Assembly: GCA_008974855.1 (NCBI GenBank)
Contig: BFAR01000080.1
Span: 1-11,506 of the forward strand
DNA from: an archaeon MnTg01
Lineage (GTDB): Archaea > Thermoproteota > Nitrososphaeria > Nitrososphaerales > Nitrosopumilaceae
Direction: 5' to 3'
DNA length: 11,506 bases
Part shown: piece after piece, positions 5,996 to 11,506 of the stretch
How the letters are laid out: each line of letters begins with the position of its first letter
Position numbering within the stretch: position 1 is the first letter of the stretch
The notes under the pieces: model-generated
Database searches by the model: none
Told to the model about the DNA's origin: nothing
What the model saw: only the letters and a program-made list of their open reading frames with translations
Program-made: the position numbers and the translations under genes

Positions 5996-6552
5996 ATATA
6001 GATACATTGTATTGTATGTCCAAAAATTAAAGCAAAATTAAACACAAGCCAAGTTGTAAAGAAGAGAAAAGCAATTATTGAAAATGGAATTAAAATTTTA
6101 AGTCTAGTATGTTCTTTATTTTTTAGTACTAGGAATCCTCCAAGTGCTGCTAAAACTAGACCTAATTCAAGTGGTTGATGTGACCAAGAAATTAATCCGT
6201 CAATTCCATACACATCATGTGAGAGGGAATCTGCAAAACCTGCAACTAGTTGAATGGCTGCACCAACCACTACAAGTAAAATTCCAGTTTTTAGAGTTCC
6301 GCGGACGGATTTTTTAATTAAAATAAGCATACCCAAAAAACCAGCAGATGCAACTAAAGAAACTCCAAAATACACAACCATGTGTTGAATACTCCAAAAA
6401 TAATCAGGTTCATTAAGTAAATGATTAACTGCATCCCAAAACCCAGCAGAAACTGAAATGAACGGTCCAAAAACTGCAAGAATCGCAATTAGTGAAACCA
6501 AAGTGGTAGTTTGCACAGGAATAGAATTAACAAAGTTTGAAACATGTTTCAT
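5959..6552 (-). CDS. Polytopic membrane protein with histidines on one face
   Basis: This 197-residue protein has about five transmembrane helices: roughly 17-37, 57-79, 88-107, 126-143 and 152-177. The Lys/Arg-rich loops KKSVRG (80-85) and KNKEHTRLK (144-152) predict a cytoplasmic N-terminus. The two loops on the other side, 38-56 and 108-125, then face outward. They carry or border H44 (NHLLNEPD), H57 (SIQHMVV), H112 (SHDVYG) and H125 (ISWSHQPLELG). Four histidines grouped on one face suggest a metal or haem site, but this is inference. I do not recognise a named family. The C-terminal end (CIYIHVIFSSGC) overlaps the convergent gene at 5504-5995 and is less typical of a conserved core. The ATG at 6552 is preceded by a TATA-like TATATTT (minus strand, 6582-6588). 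Confidence 0.8.
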   Translation of the reverse strand: MKHVSNFVNSIPVQTTTLVSLIAILAVFGPFISVSAGFWDAVNHLLNEPDYFWSIQHMVVYFGVSLVASAGFLGMLILIKKSVRGTLKTGILLVVVGAAIQLVAGFADSLSHDVYGIDGLISWSHQPLELGLVLAALGGFLVLKNKEHTRLKILIPFSIIAFLFFTTWLVFNFALIFGHTIQCIYIHVIFSSGCSIL

Positions 6553-6581
6553 GCTTATTTTTTATAAAAAACCACTATTTG

Positions 6582-6588
6582 AAATATA
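6582..6588 (-). promoter_or_regulatory. TATA box of the polytopic membrane protein gene
   Basis: On the minus strand TATATTT is centred 33 bases before the ATG at 6552, which would give a leader of only a few bases. A second AT-rich run (TTTTTTATAAAAAA, about 6557-6570) is too close to the ATG to act as the TATA box for this start. Confidence 0.35.
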
Positions 6589-6670
6589 GTATTTTGCTAA
6601 ATTTACTAAATCTCTCTTTATGTTTTAGAATCTATTTGGGATAATCCTGTATAGATTACCTAGAATCATT

Positions 6671-6790
6671 TTATATAATATTGTGAAAAAACTCATGTTC
6701 AATGAGTTTGTAGGTTTTCTCAATTTTCATATCATAGGGATGGATCTCAAATTCTTGTGTTTTTCTTTTTGAAATTAGTGATTTTGCCAT
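6671..6790 (-). CDS. Possible 39-residue small protein downstream of tRNA-Ser
   Basis: An ATG at 6790 opens 39 codons ending in TAA. The peptide reads MAKSLISKRKTQEFEIHPYD and continues MKIEKTYKLIEHEFFHNII. It is mixed charged and aromatic with no membrane segment, and its composition resembles a real protein. It starts about 50 bases behind the 3' end of the tRNA on the same strand, so it might be read through from the tRNA promoter. A TATA-like TATAATTA (6805-6812) is a little too close for a leaderless start. The rest of the 291-base gap between 6552 and 6844 shows nothing else I can support. Confidence 0.35.
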   Translation of the reverse strand: MAKSLISKRKTQEFEIHPYDMKIEKTYKLIEHEFFHNII

Positions 6791-6843
6791 ATATGTTCCG
6801 GAGTTAATTATACGTCGGAAGGGCTCTTAACGGTAGCGTATGG

Positions 6844-6939
6844 CGCCAGGTAAGGGATTCGAACCCCTGAGTGCAGATGCACAGACGCTATCCTGTATAA
6901 GATTTCGAGGCGTCCGCCGTACCACTTGGCTAACCTGGC
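6844..6939 (-). tRNA. tRNA-Ser (anticodon CGA) with putative intron; CCA encoded
   Basis: The acceptor stem GCCAGGT (6939-6933) pairs perfectly with ACCTGGC (6851-6845). Discriminator G (6844) is followed by an encoded CCA (6843-6841). The D arm is GCC...GGC (6930-6928 / 6918-6916). The anticodon stem is GACGC (6914-6910) with GCGTC (6888-6884). The loop between them is 21 bases instead of 7. Taking CTCGAA then A as the mature loop gives anticodon CGA at 6907-6905 and a 14-base intron. A long variable arm (GTGC-ATCT-GCAC) makes it class II. The T arm is AGGGG-TTCGAAT-CCCTT. The long variable arm, the discriminator G and the CGA anticodon identify serine. It reads UCG codons, and UCA only if modified. 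Confidence 0.9.
6890..6903 (-). other. Putative tRNA-Ser intron, 14 bases
   Basis: ATCTTATACAGGAT lies between positions 37 and 38 of the tRNA, the usual site for archaeal introns removed by the splicing endonuclease at a bulge-helix-bulge. Its ends ATC and GAT can pair, extending a helix next to the anticodon stem. The boundary could shift by one base because A flanks both sides. Confidence 0.65.
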
Positions 6940-6962
6940 AATTTTCTTAAAACATCTTGGGC

Positions 6963-6970
6963 TAAATATA
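6963..6970 (-). promoter_or_regulatory. TATA box of the tRNA-Ser gene
   Basis: On the minus strand TATATTTA is centred about 27 bases before the first base of the mature tRNA at 6939. This is the typical archaeal spacing for a tRNA transcribed with almost no 5' leader. Confidence 0.55.
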
Positions 6971-7010
6971 CTCCAGTCTGCCGTTTTTCGTACTTTATCA
7001 AAAAAATTTC

Positions 7011-8318
7011 CTAGTCACTAAAATTATTGATGTTACGTCCACCCAAAATTTCAATTAATTTTTCTTGGGCAGTTTGGGCCTGAGAATTTTTGTATGAATC
7101 AAACATGTTGTGACTCCTATCAAATCCATGATTTCCTACTGGTTCAGGATTCTCATGTGCGAGTGTTTTATCCACAGACATTTTTTGTTTGGTCCATGGA
7201 GAATTATGAGTCCAGATATTTCCATCCTCATCGATTCCTTCTGATTTACCAGTCATTGTAATCCGTACAGGATAGCCATTTTCATCAATAATACTAATTA
7301 TCTCTGGAGGATTAAGTGATTCGCCAACTACTTCAATTCCCTCATTAAAGTAAATGGTTCTACTGCGTTTGTCCTGATCCCAAACTACAACTCCAATTTT
7401 TGATTTATCCATTGGTTCTCTAAATGCAAAATTAAAAGTAACTTCTAAGATTTTACCATTAGATTCACCTGCGGCACTAACATCCATTAGTAGATTATCA
7501 GAATCGTTTTCTATAATTGATTGTTCACCTCTGAAGTTTTGTGTCCAAATTATTTTATTATCGCTTTGACTAGCATATTCTTTGGAATCCAATCCAAATG
7601 CTATCTCGACATGTTCAATTTTATCAGCTCCTCTATCATCATAAATTTTTAAAATTACAGTGTTTAATTCTCCAACTTGAAGAGTTTGAAGTGGCATGTG
7701 TGTCATGAAATTTTCAACATCGGTTACAAAGTCATTGAATGTAAATCCATTATCTACATAATTATTTCCATATCTGTCACTGCCTAAAGTTGGAGCATAA
7801 TCATTGCCACTGCCTTTGAACTTGTTCATCTCAACTATTTGGGATGTTGCTTCTCCTTGTACAGAGGTTTGTTCATCATCATTGTTTCTGGCATCAGGAG
7901 TATTCACTTCATCATCATTGGTAGACGTGACAGGATTTGATTCATCTTTATCATCATCAACTATATGGGTTATTTTTTTAGATGATTTTTCCTTGTAATC
8001 AGCAATTTTTTGCTTAATTTTTTCAATAATTTTTCCTTTATGCTTTTCGAATTTTTCTTTAATAAGTGGAATAATTTTCTCTTTTATTTTCTTGACTAAT
8101 TTTTCTTTTTTCTTATCATTATGCTTGTCTTTGTGCTTTTCTTTTTTCTTATCATCATGTTTGTCTTTGTGTTTGTCTCCATGCTTTTCTTCGTGTTTAT
8201 CTATGTGTTTTTGCTTAGGTCCGTCTCCATTAGTTGCAAATACATCCTGTGTTTCAGTAGCAACTACAATGAGTAGGGTAGAAATTACCAGTATTGTTAA
8301 ACTCATCCCAGTGTTCAA
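7011..8318 (-). CDS. Secreted protein with His-striped, Lys-rich N-terminal repeats
   Basis: The protein is 435 residues from TTG at 8318, or 431 from the ATG at 8306, which is an equally good start. A hydrophobic segment (SLTILVISTLLIVVATE, 6-22) ending near VFA-TNG acts as a signal peptide. Residues 38-66 carry His at 38, 42, 46, 50, 54, 62 and 66, mostly every fourth residue, among Lys, Asp and Glu. This includes a 12-residue tandem repeat, HKDKHDDKKKEK and HKDKHNDKKKEK (50-73). Next come an amphipathic Lys/Ile helix (74-118), an acidic linker (120-155) and a globular beta-rich domain (about 160-350, for example THMPLQTLQVGELNTVILKI). The tail 355-435 contains GNHGFDRSHNMFDSY and AQEKLIEILGGRN. 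Metal capture (Cu, Ni or Zn) outside the cell is the obvious reading of the His stripe, by inference. There is no C-terminal anchor. I believe similar C-terminal domains recur in marine thaumarchaeal surface proteins. Confidence 0.82.
   Translation of the reverse strand: MNTGMSLTILVISTLLIVVATETQDVFATNGDGPKQKHIDKHEEKHGDKHKDKHDDKKKEKHKDKHNDKKKEKLVKKIKEKIIPLIKEKFEKHKGKIIEKIKQKIADYKEKSSKKITHIVDDDKDESNPVTSTNDDEVNTPDARNNDDEQTSVQGEATSQIVEMNKFKGSGNDYAPTLGSDRYGNNYVDNGFTFNDFVTDVENFMTHMPLQTLQVGELNTVILKIYDDRGADKIEHVEIAFGLDSKEYASQSDNKIIWTQNFRGEQSIIENDSDNLLMDVSAAGESNGKILEVTFNFAFREPMDKSKIGVVVWDQDKRSRTIYFNEGIEVVGESLNPPEIISIIDENGYPVRITMTGKSEGIDEDGNIWTHNSPWTKQKMSVDKTLAHENPEPVGNHGFDRSHNMFDSYKNSQAQTAQEKLIEILGGRNINNFSD
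8100..8171 (-). repeat. 36-bp tandem repeat coding for a His/Lys-rich 12-residue unit
   Basis: Two adjacent 36-base units encode HKDKHDDKKKEK and HKDKHNDKKKEK within the secreted protein, differing at a few bases. Degenerate shorter His-x3-His units continue toward the N-terminus. Such in-frame repeats are prone to copy-number change. Confidence 0.7.
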
Positions 8319-8454
8319 TACCTACTTTATTCGTCAATTACTCATAATGAAGGCGGAAATTTAGAGAGGTTTATTGGGCCAAAATGGACGAATTAGTCTA
8401 GGTTCAAAACAAGTAAAATTTCATTCTTTTTTTATAATAGAGTTTTTGTAAATA

Positions 8455-8643
8455 TTAGGATTCTGCCCAATTAATTTCACAGTTATCACAAGAGGCCCGT
8501 ATTCCTTTGTAACTAGGTTCCCAATAGGATTCAACCTCTCTACCGCAGATAATGCAAATTGTTAACTCAAAGTTATCTAGTATTTTATCATAATCTTTTT
8601 TAGCTTCAGTAGAGGATTTGAAAATTATTCTAGATGTCTTCAA
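8455..8643 (-). CDS. Small four-cysteine zinc-ribbon protein
   Basis: This 62-residue protein has two CxxC knuckles: C30-x2-C33 (TICIICGRE) and C52-x2-C55 (RASCDNCEINW). They are 18 residues apart, with the Trp/Tyr-rich ESYWEPSYKG between them, the pattern of a single zinc ribbon. The N-terminal 25 residues (TSRIIFKSSTEAKKDYDKIL) are helical and basic. Zinc ribbons of this size bind nucleic acid or act as protein-interaction modules; the partner is unknown. The start is TTG at 8643, as no ATG or GTG is available in frame before the first knuckle. It begins 15 bases after the stop of the cyclase gene on the same strand, so the two are probably one transcript and may work together. Confidence 0.7.
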   Translation of the reverse strand: MKTSRIIFKSSTEAKKDYDKILDNFELTICIICGREVESYWEPSYKGIRASCDNCEINWAES

Positions 8644-8658
8644 TTCGATAACCCTTGA

Positions 8659-9336
8659 CTATTTTATCAATACCTGATAAACAGGATACTGAATTGTCAT
8701 TCCAAGAGAAAGTCCGTTATCTGCAACAAAAGCAAATTCATCAAAGTTCTTTACAATCTGGAACATGTCATTTCCAATAACTATCCCATTTGGTTTTGCG
8801 ATGCGATTAATTTTACTACATACATTTACAGTTGAACCAAAAATGTCATCATTAGATGAGGCAACAGAATTGGCCAACATCACCGTACCAAAGTCCATAC
8901 TGACTCGGTATTTAACAGAAGGCAATCCGTGTTCCTTCATTTTAGCGTTGATAACTGCTCCACACTCGATCATAGATATTGCACATTTTAGTGGGCATAC
9001 AAAATGTTCAGGTTTGTAATCTGCAGTCTTTGGAAAATAATACAATAAACTGTCTCCAAGACTTTTTACTACTTGGGCTCCATGGTCTTTTGCAATCATG
9101 GCCATACCATTTAGAAAAAGGCCATAGTATTTAGTCATCTTTTCTTTAGAAAGATGAGCCGATACCTTTGTAGAGCCAACCATATCAACAATTCCCACAC
9201 AATAATTTTGGTGAGTTCCAGAAAAGGAAACCACATCCTCAAGACGATTCTCTAACCTTTGAGCAAGTGTAAATGGGATCTTCTCTAAGAGTTCTGTTTC
9301 AGCAGCCAAAAGCATCGGTGTTGACATACATAGCAT
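8659..9336 (-). CDS. Class III adenylate/guanylate cyclase
   Basis: This 225-residue soluble protein consists of little more than a catalytic domain, which would make a cyclic nucleotide from ATP or GTP as a homodimer. Visible catalytic features are Asp51 in VGIVDMVGST (47-56) and Asp95 in KSLGDSLLYYF (91-101), the two metal ligands. Lys91 and Asp164 (NDDIFGSTVN, 162-171) sit at the base-selecting positions typical of adenylate cyclases. Asn171 is the transition-state Asn. At the transition-state Arg position stands Lys175 (VNVCSKI), a conservative but notable change. Residues 1-40 form a short helical N-terminus (LLEKIPFTLAQRLENRLEDV), with no sensor or membrane domain. The start is ATG at 9336; ATGs at residues 4 and 8 are alternatives. 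It is divergent from FEN1 and heads the pair with the zinc-ribbon gene. Confidence 0.9.
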   Translation of the reverse strand: MLCMSTPMLLAAETELLEKIPFTLAQRLENRLEDVVSFSGTHQNYCVGIVDMVGSTKVSAHLSKEKMTKYYGLFLNGMAMIAKDHGAQVVKSLGDSLLYYFPKTADYKPEHFVCPLKCAISMIECGAVINAKMKEHGLPSVKYRVSMDFGTVMLANSVASSNDDIFGSTVNVCSKINRIAKPNGIVIGNDMFQIVKNFDEFAFVADNGLSLGMTIQYPVYQVLIK

Positions 9337-9395
9337 GCGGCACTCGAGATGATATCTTGGATTTAGCTAATATGATGAAAAATAAGCTGATTTTT

Positions 9396-9404
9396 TTTAA
9401 ATTA
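9396..9404 (+). promoter_or_regulatory. Possible TATA box of the FEN1 gene
   Basis: TTTAAATTA lies in the 121-base gap between the divergent cyclase and FEN1 starts. Transcription from it would begin near 9426 and give a leader of about 30 bases. Nothing closer to the TTG at 9458 looks like a TATA box. Confidence 0.35.
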
Positions 9405-9457
9405 GGAAGCTTTCTCAATACAAAGACAAAAAACCTCGATTCAGTAAACCAAGATTC

Positions 9458-10486
9458 TTGGGTTTAAATCTCAAAGCATTGGTAGTTCGAGAAAAGACTA
9501 GTCTTGAGGCTTTTGCGTCAAAAATAGTAGCAGTTGATGCCTATAATGCGATTTACCAGTTTTTGGCAATAATTAGAGGTCCAGATGGGCTTCATCTATC
9601 TGATAACCAGGGAAGAGTAACAAGTCATCTTAGTGGTTTATTCTATAGAAATATTAGATTTCTATCAATTGGGATAAAACCAGTCTATGTTTTTGATGGC
9701 AAACCTCCATCACTAAAGTCAGCAGAAATAGAGCATAGAAAACAAGCCAAACGAGATGCTACTGTAAAGTATGAAAAGGCACTAAAGGCGGGAGATATGC
9801 AAGAAGCTAGAAAATTTGCGCAGCAAACAACTTCGATGAGAGACTCTATGGTGAAGGATTCAAAAAAAATCTTAGAGTTATTTGGCATACCAGTAATTCA
9901 AGCTCCCTCAGAAGGAGAAGCCACAGCAGCCCATCTTACACAGACTGGACAAGCATATGCGTCTGCAAGCCAGGACTTTGATTCGGTATTATTTGGAGCA
10001 AAAAAACTTGTAAGAAACTTTTCAAATAGCGGAAGAAGAAAGATTCCAAATAGAAATTCATACATTGAGATAGAACCAGAAATTATTGATACCCAAAAAA
10101 CCCTCTCAGAATTAAAACTCAACAAAGAACAAATGATAGATTTAGGAATTCTTATTGGAACAGATTTTAATCCAGATGGGTTTGAAAGGGTTGGGCCCAA
10201 AACTGCTCTAAAAATGATTCGAGCACATTCTAGATTAGAAGATATTCCCCAAATTCAAGAACAATTAGAAAAAATTGATTATAATCAAATAAGAAAGATT
10301 TTCTTAGAACCCGAGGTAAGCAAAGTAGCTGAAATTAATTTTGGGCAAATAGATTATGAAGGCATAACAAAATATCTAGTTGAGGATAGAAATTTCTCGC
10401 AGGATAGAGTACAAACATCACTTAATAGATTAAAAAAAGCATTTGAAAAGAAGAGTCATACTCTAGAACAATGGATGGGCGACTAG
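9458..10486 (+). CDS. fen: Flap endonuclease 1 (FEN1/XPG family)
   Basis: This 342-residue structure-specific nuclease removes 5' flaps during Okazaki-fragment maturation and repair. The N-terminus MGLNLKALV matches the family's MGxxL start, with Gly2 near the active site, which justifies the TTG start at 9458. All seven catalytic acids are present at family positions: Asp27 ([11 protein letters not shown]), Asp80 (VYVFDGKPP), Glu152 and Glu154 ([10 protein letters not shown]), Asp173 and Asp175 ([11 protein letters not shown]) and Asp236 ([11 protein letters not shown]). The helix-hairpin-helix [14 protein letters not shown] (241-254) binds duplex DNA, and a helical arch spans about 85-135. 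The C-terminal PCNA-binding motif is degenerate: SHTLEQWM (333-340) has Ser where Gln is usual and Met in place of the last Phe. The length is normal for archaeal FEN1. It is single-copy housekeeping in archaea and divergent from the cyclase. Confidence 0.97.
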   Translation: MGLNLKALVVREKTSLEAFASKIVAVDAYNAIYQFLAIIRGPDGLHLSDNQGRVTSHLSGLFYRNIRFLSIGIKPVYVFDGKPPSLKSAEIEHRKQAKRDATVKYEKALKAGDMQEARKFAQQTTSMRDSMVKDSKKILELFGIPVIQAPSEGEATAAHLTQTGQAYASASQDFDSVLFGAKKLVRNFSNSGRRKIPNRNSYIEIEPEIIDTQKTLSELKLNKEQMIDLGILIGTDFNPDGFERVGPKTALKMIRAHSRLEDIPQIQEQLEKIDYNQIRKIFLEPEVSKVAEINFGQIDYEGITKYLVEDRNFSQDRVQTSLNRLKKAFEKKSHTLEQWMGD

Positions 10487-10514
10487 ATTCTAATTTCACT
10501 AAATCTGATACCAC

Positions 10515-10523
10515 TTTAAATTA
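10515..10523 (+). promoter_or_regulatory. TATA box of the symporter gene
   Basis: TTTAAATTA is centred about 52 bases before the ATG at 10571, giving a start near 10545 and a leader of about 26 bases. The leader contains GTGAATGAA directly before the ATG, which is only a weak ribosome-binding candidate. Confidence 0.35.
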
Positions 10524-10570
10524 AGGATAGAAAAATACCATGGCATGAAATTAATTTTAAAGTGAATGAA

Positions 10571-11506
10571 ATGACGTTTAAAAATTACATTCTCAAAAAC
10601 CTGTGGCTCCAAGTTGTAATCTCCTTACTCATTGGACTAGCAGTGGGATTGGTTTTAGGAGACGATGGTGTTGGCCTAGATGATGATACTTTAGATTCTC
10701 TTACATCATATCTTGCAATTCCAGCCAACATATTTTTGAGTATAATTTTGATGGTTATCGTTCCGTTAATTTTTACATCAATTGTAGTAGCAATTTCTAA
10801 TTTAGGAGCAAAAGATAAACTAAAAAATCTAGGGTTGGGTATTGGCATTTATTTTGTAATTACTACAACTATTGCAATACTAATAGCAGTATCTCTTGCA
10901 TCAATTATAGCTCCAGGAAGTATTTTAGACCTTACTGCACTACAAGAAACCCATGATCTTTCTGAAGATGATTTGAAAGTCACAGATGGCTTTTCGTTAG
11001 ATGATATTCCAAATGTGGTATCAAACATTATTCCAAGAAATCCTATTTCTTCTTATCTTGAAGGACAGATGTTCAGCATTTTGATAATGGCACTCATTGT
11101 TGGTCTGTCAATGGCTGTTCTTCCAAAAGAATCAGTCAAACCGTTATTAGATGTACTAGAATCAATTCAAAAAATTACACTACACATTCTATTGTTTTCC
11201 ATGAAGATTGTACCGTTTGCAGTTTTTGGTTTGATAGTAGGTATGGTTGCCAAAGTTGGAATAGAAACAATGGGTGGATTGGGAGTATACATGGGAACCG
11301 TAGTCCTTGGTCTTGGAATTATGCTGCTGGTGTACACATTGATCTTGAAATTTGTAGCAAAAAGATCAGTATCTTCTACATTTTCAAAATTCCGCAATCC
11401 ACAAACTTTGGCATTTTCAACTGCAAGTTCAATGGCTACAATGCCCGTGACATTAAAAACTGCAGAAGAGGATCTTAAGATAGATACACGAGTCTCAAAA
11501 TTTGTA
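10571..11506 (+). CDS. Dicarboxylate/amino-acid:cation symporter (DAACS), 3' end missing
   Basis: The frame is open from ATG 10571 to the window edge, giving 312 residues. It belongs to the GltPh/GltP/DctA family, which imports glutamate, aspartate or C4-dicarboxylates with Na+ or H+ through the cell membrane. Helix 1 is LQVVISLLIGLAVGLVLG (13-30). A second segment carries IFLSIILMVIVPLIFTSIVV, the usual VxPLIFxS motif. Later come RNPISSYLEGQMFSILIMAL and VPFAVFGLIVGMVAKVG. The re-entrant hairpin 1 is FSTASSMATMPVTL (282-295) followed by KTAEEDL, matching the family's serine-rich SSSxATLP loop with Met replacing a Ser. An acidic extracytoplasmic insert (THDLSEDDLK) lies after helix 3. The missing part, about 100 residues, should hold the NMDGT motif, hairpin 2 and helix 8, which decide the substrate. 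Confidence 0.93.
   Translation, partial: MTFKNYILKNLWLQVVISLLIGLAVGLVLGDDGVGLDDDTLDSLTSYLAIPANIFLSIILMVIVPLIFTSIVVAISNLGAKDKLKNLGLGIGIYFVITTTIAILIAVSLASIIAPGSILDLTALQETHDLSEDDLKVTDGFSLDDIPNVVSNIIPRNPISSYLEGQMFSILIMALIVGLSMAVLPKESVKPLLDVLESIQKITLHILLFSMKIVPFAVFGLIVGMVAKVGIETMGGLGVYMGTVVLGLGIMLLVYTLILKFVAKRSVSSTFSKFRNPQTLAFSTASSMATMPVTLKTAEEDLKIDTRVSKFV

Noticed and set aside
8100..8213. CRISPR array or intergenic tandem repeat
   Set aside because: The repeats are in frame within a coding gene, adjacent without spacers and only two full units long.
8092..8364. Plus-strand frame rich in Ser, Cys, Leu and Phe opposite the secreted protein
   Set aside because: It is the antisense image of the Lys/His/Asp repeat (period-three bias gives SLCLSFF strings); the opposite frame has a signal peptide and domain structure.
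9898..10200. Minus-strand frame inside FEN1
   Set aside because: FEN1 on the plus strand is unmistakable; the antisense frame is a by-product.

Overview
The window looks like a piece of chromosome from an ammonia-oxidising archaeon of the Nitrososphaerota (Thaumarchaeota), probably close to Nitrosopumilus. Four things support this. The DNA is strongly AT-rich. It encodes an archaeal FEN1 with every catalytic acid in place. It has a serine tRNA gene with an apparent archaeal-type intron next to the anticodon. Many genes begin (often with TTG or GTG) about 25-30 bases after a TATA-like box, with no Shine-Dalgarno site, which is the pattern of leaderless archaeal transcripts. The assignment is by recognition, not by database search.

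Layout. Positions 1-480 (minus) hold the remains of a class III nucleotide cyclase gene joined out of frame to an unrelated tail. A 424-residue coiled-coil protein follows (minus). Divergent from it, on the plus strand, come an SRPBCC-fold protein, a histidine-kinase-like protein that lacks the phospho-accepting histidine, and a small two-helix membrane protein. Positions 3702-4270 carry a 57-codon minus-strand gene and a GC-rich islet that could encode a very basic 22-residue peptide or be an RNA. A MurG-like glycosyltransferase (plus) is followed by a compact, hairpin-rich stretch (about 5344-5465) that I read as an undescribed non-coding RNA. Next is a small membrane-anchored protein whose end overlaps that of a convergent polytopic membrane protein. 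A tRNA-Ser(CGA) with a putative 14-base intron (minus) has a possible 39-residue gene behind it. A secreted protein with a histidine-striped, lysine-rich N-terminal segment follows (minus). Then comes a tight minus-strand pair, a class III cyclase followed by a small four-cysteine zinc-ribbon protein. Divergent from the pair is FEN1, and the window ends inside a dicarboxylate/amino-acid:cation symporter.

There is no single large operon; most genes appear to have their own promoter. The shared theme is signalling and the cell surface: an intact cyclase, a cyclase relic, a degenerate histidine kinase, several one- or two-helix surface proteins, a secreted putative metal binder, a glycosyltransferase and a transporter. 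FEN1 and the tRNA are core housekeeping genes. I see no CRISPR array, insertion sequence, integrase or defence cluster. The best candidates for something new are the structured RNA near 5350-5465, the histidine-less kinase, and the His-striped secreted protein.
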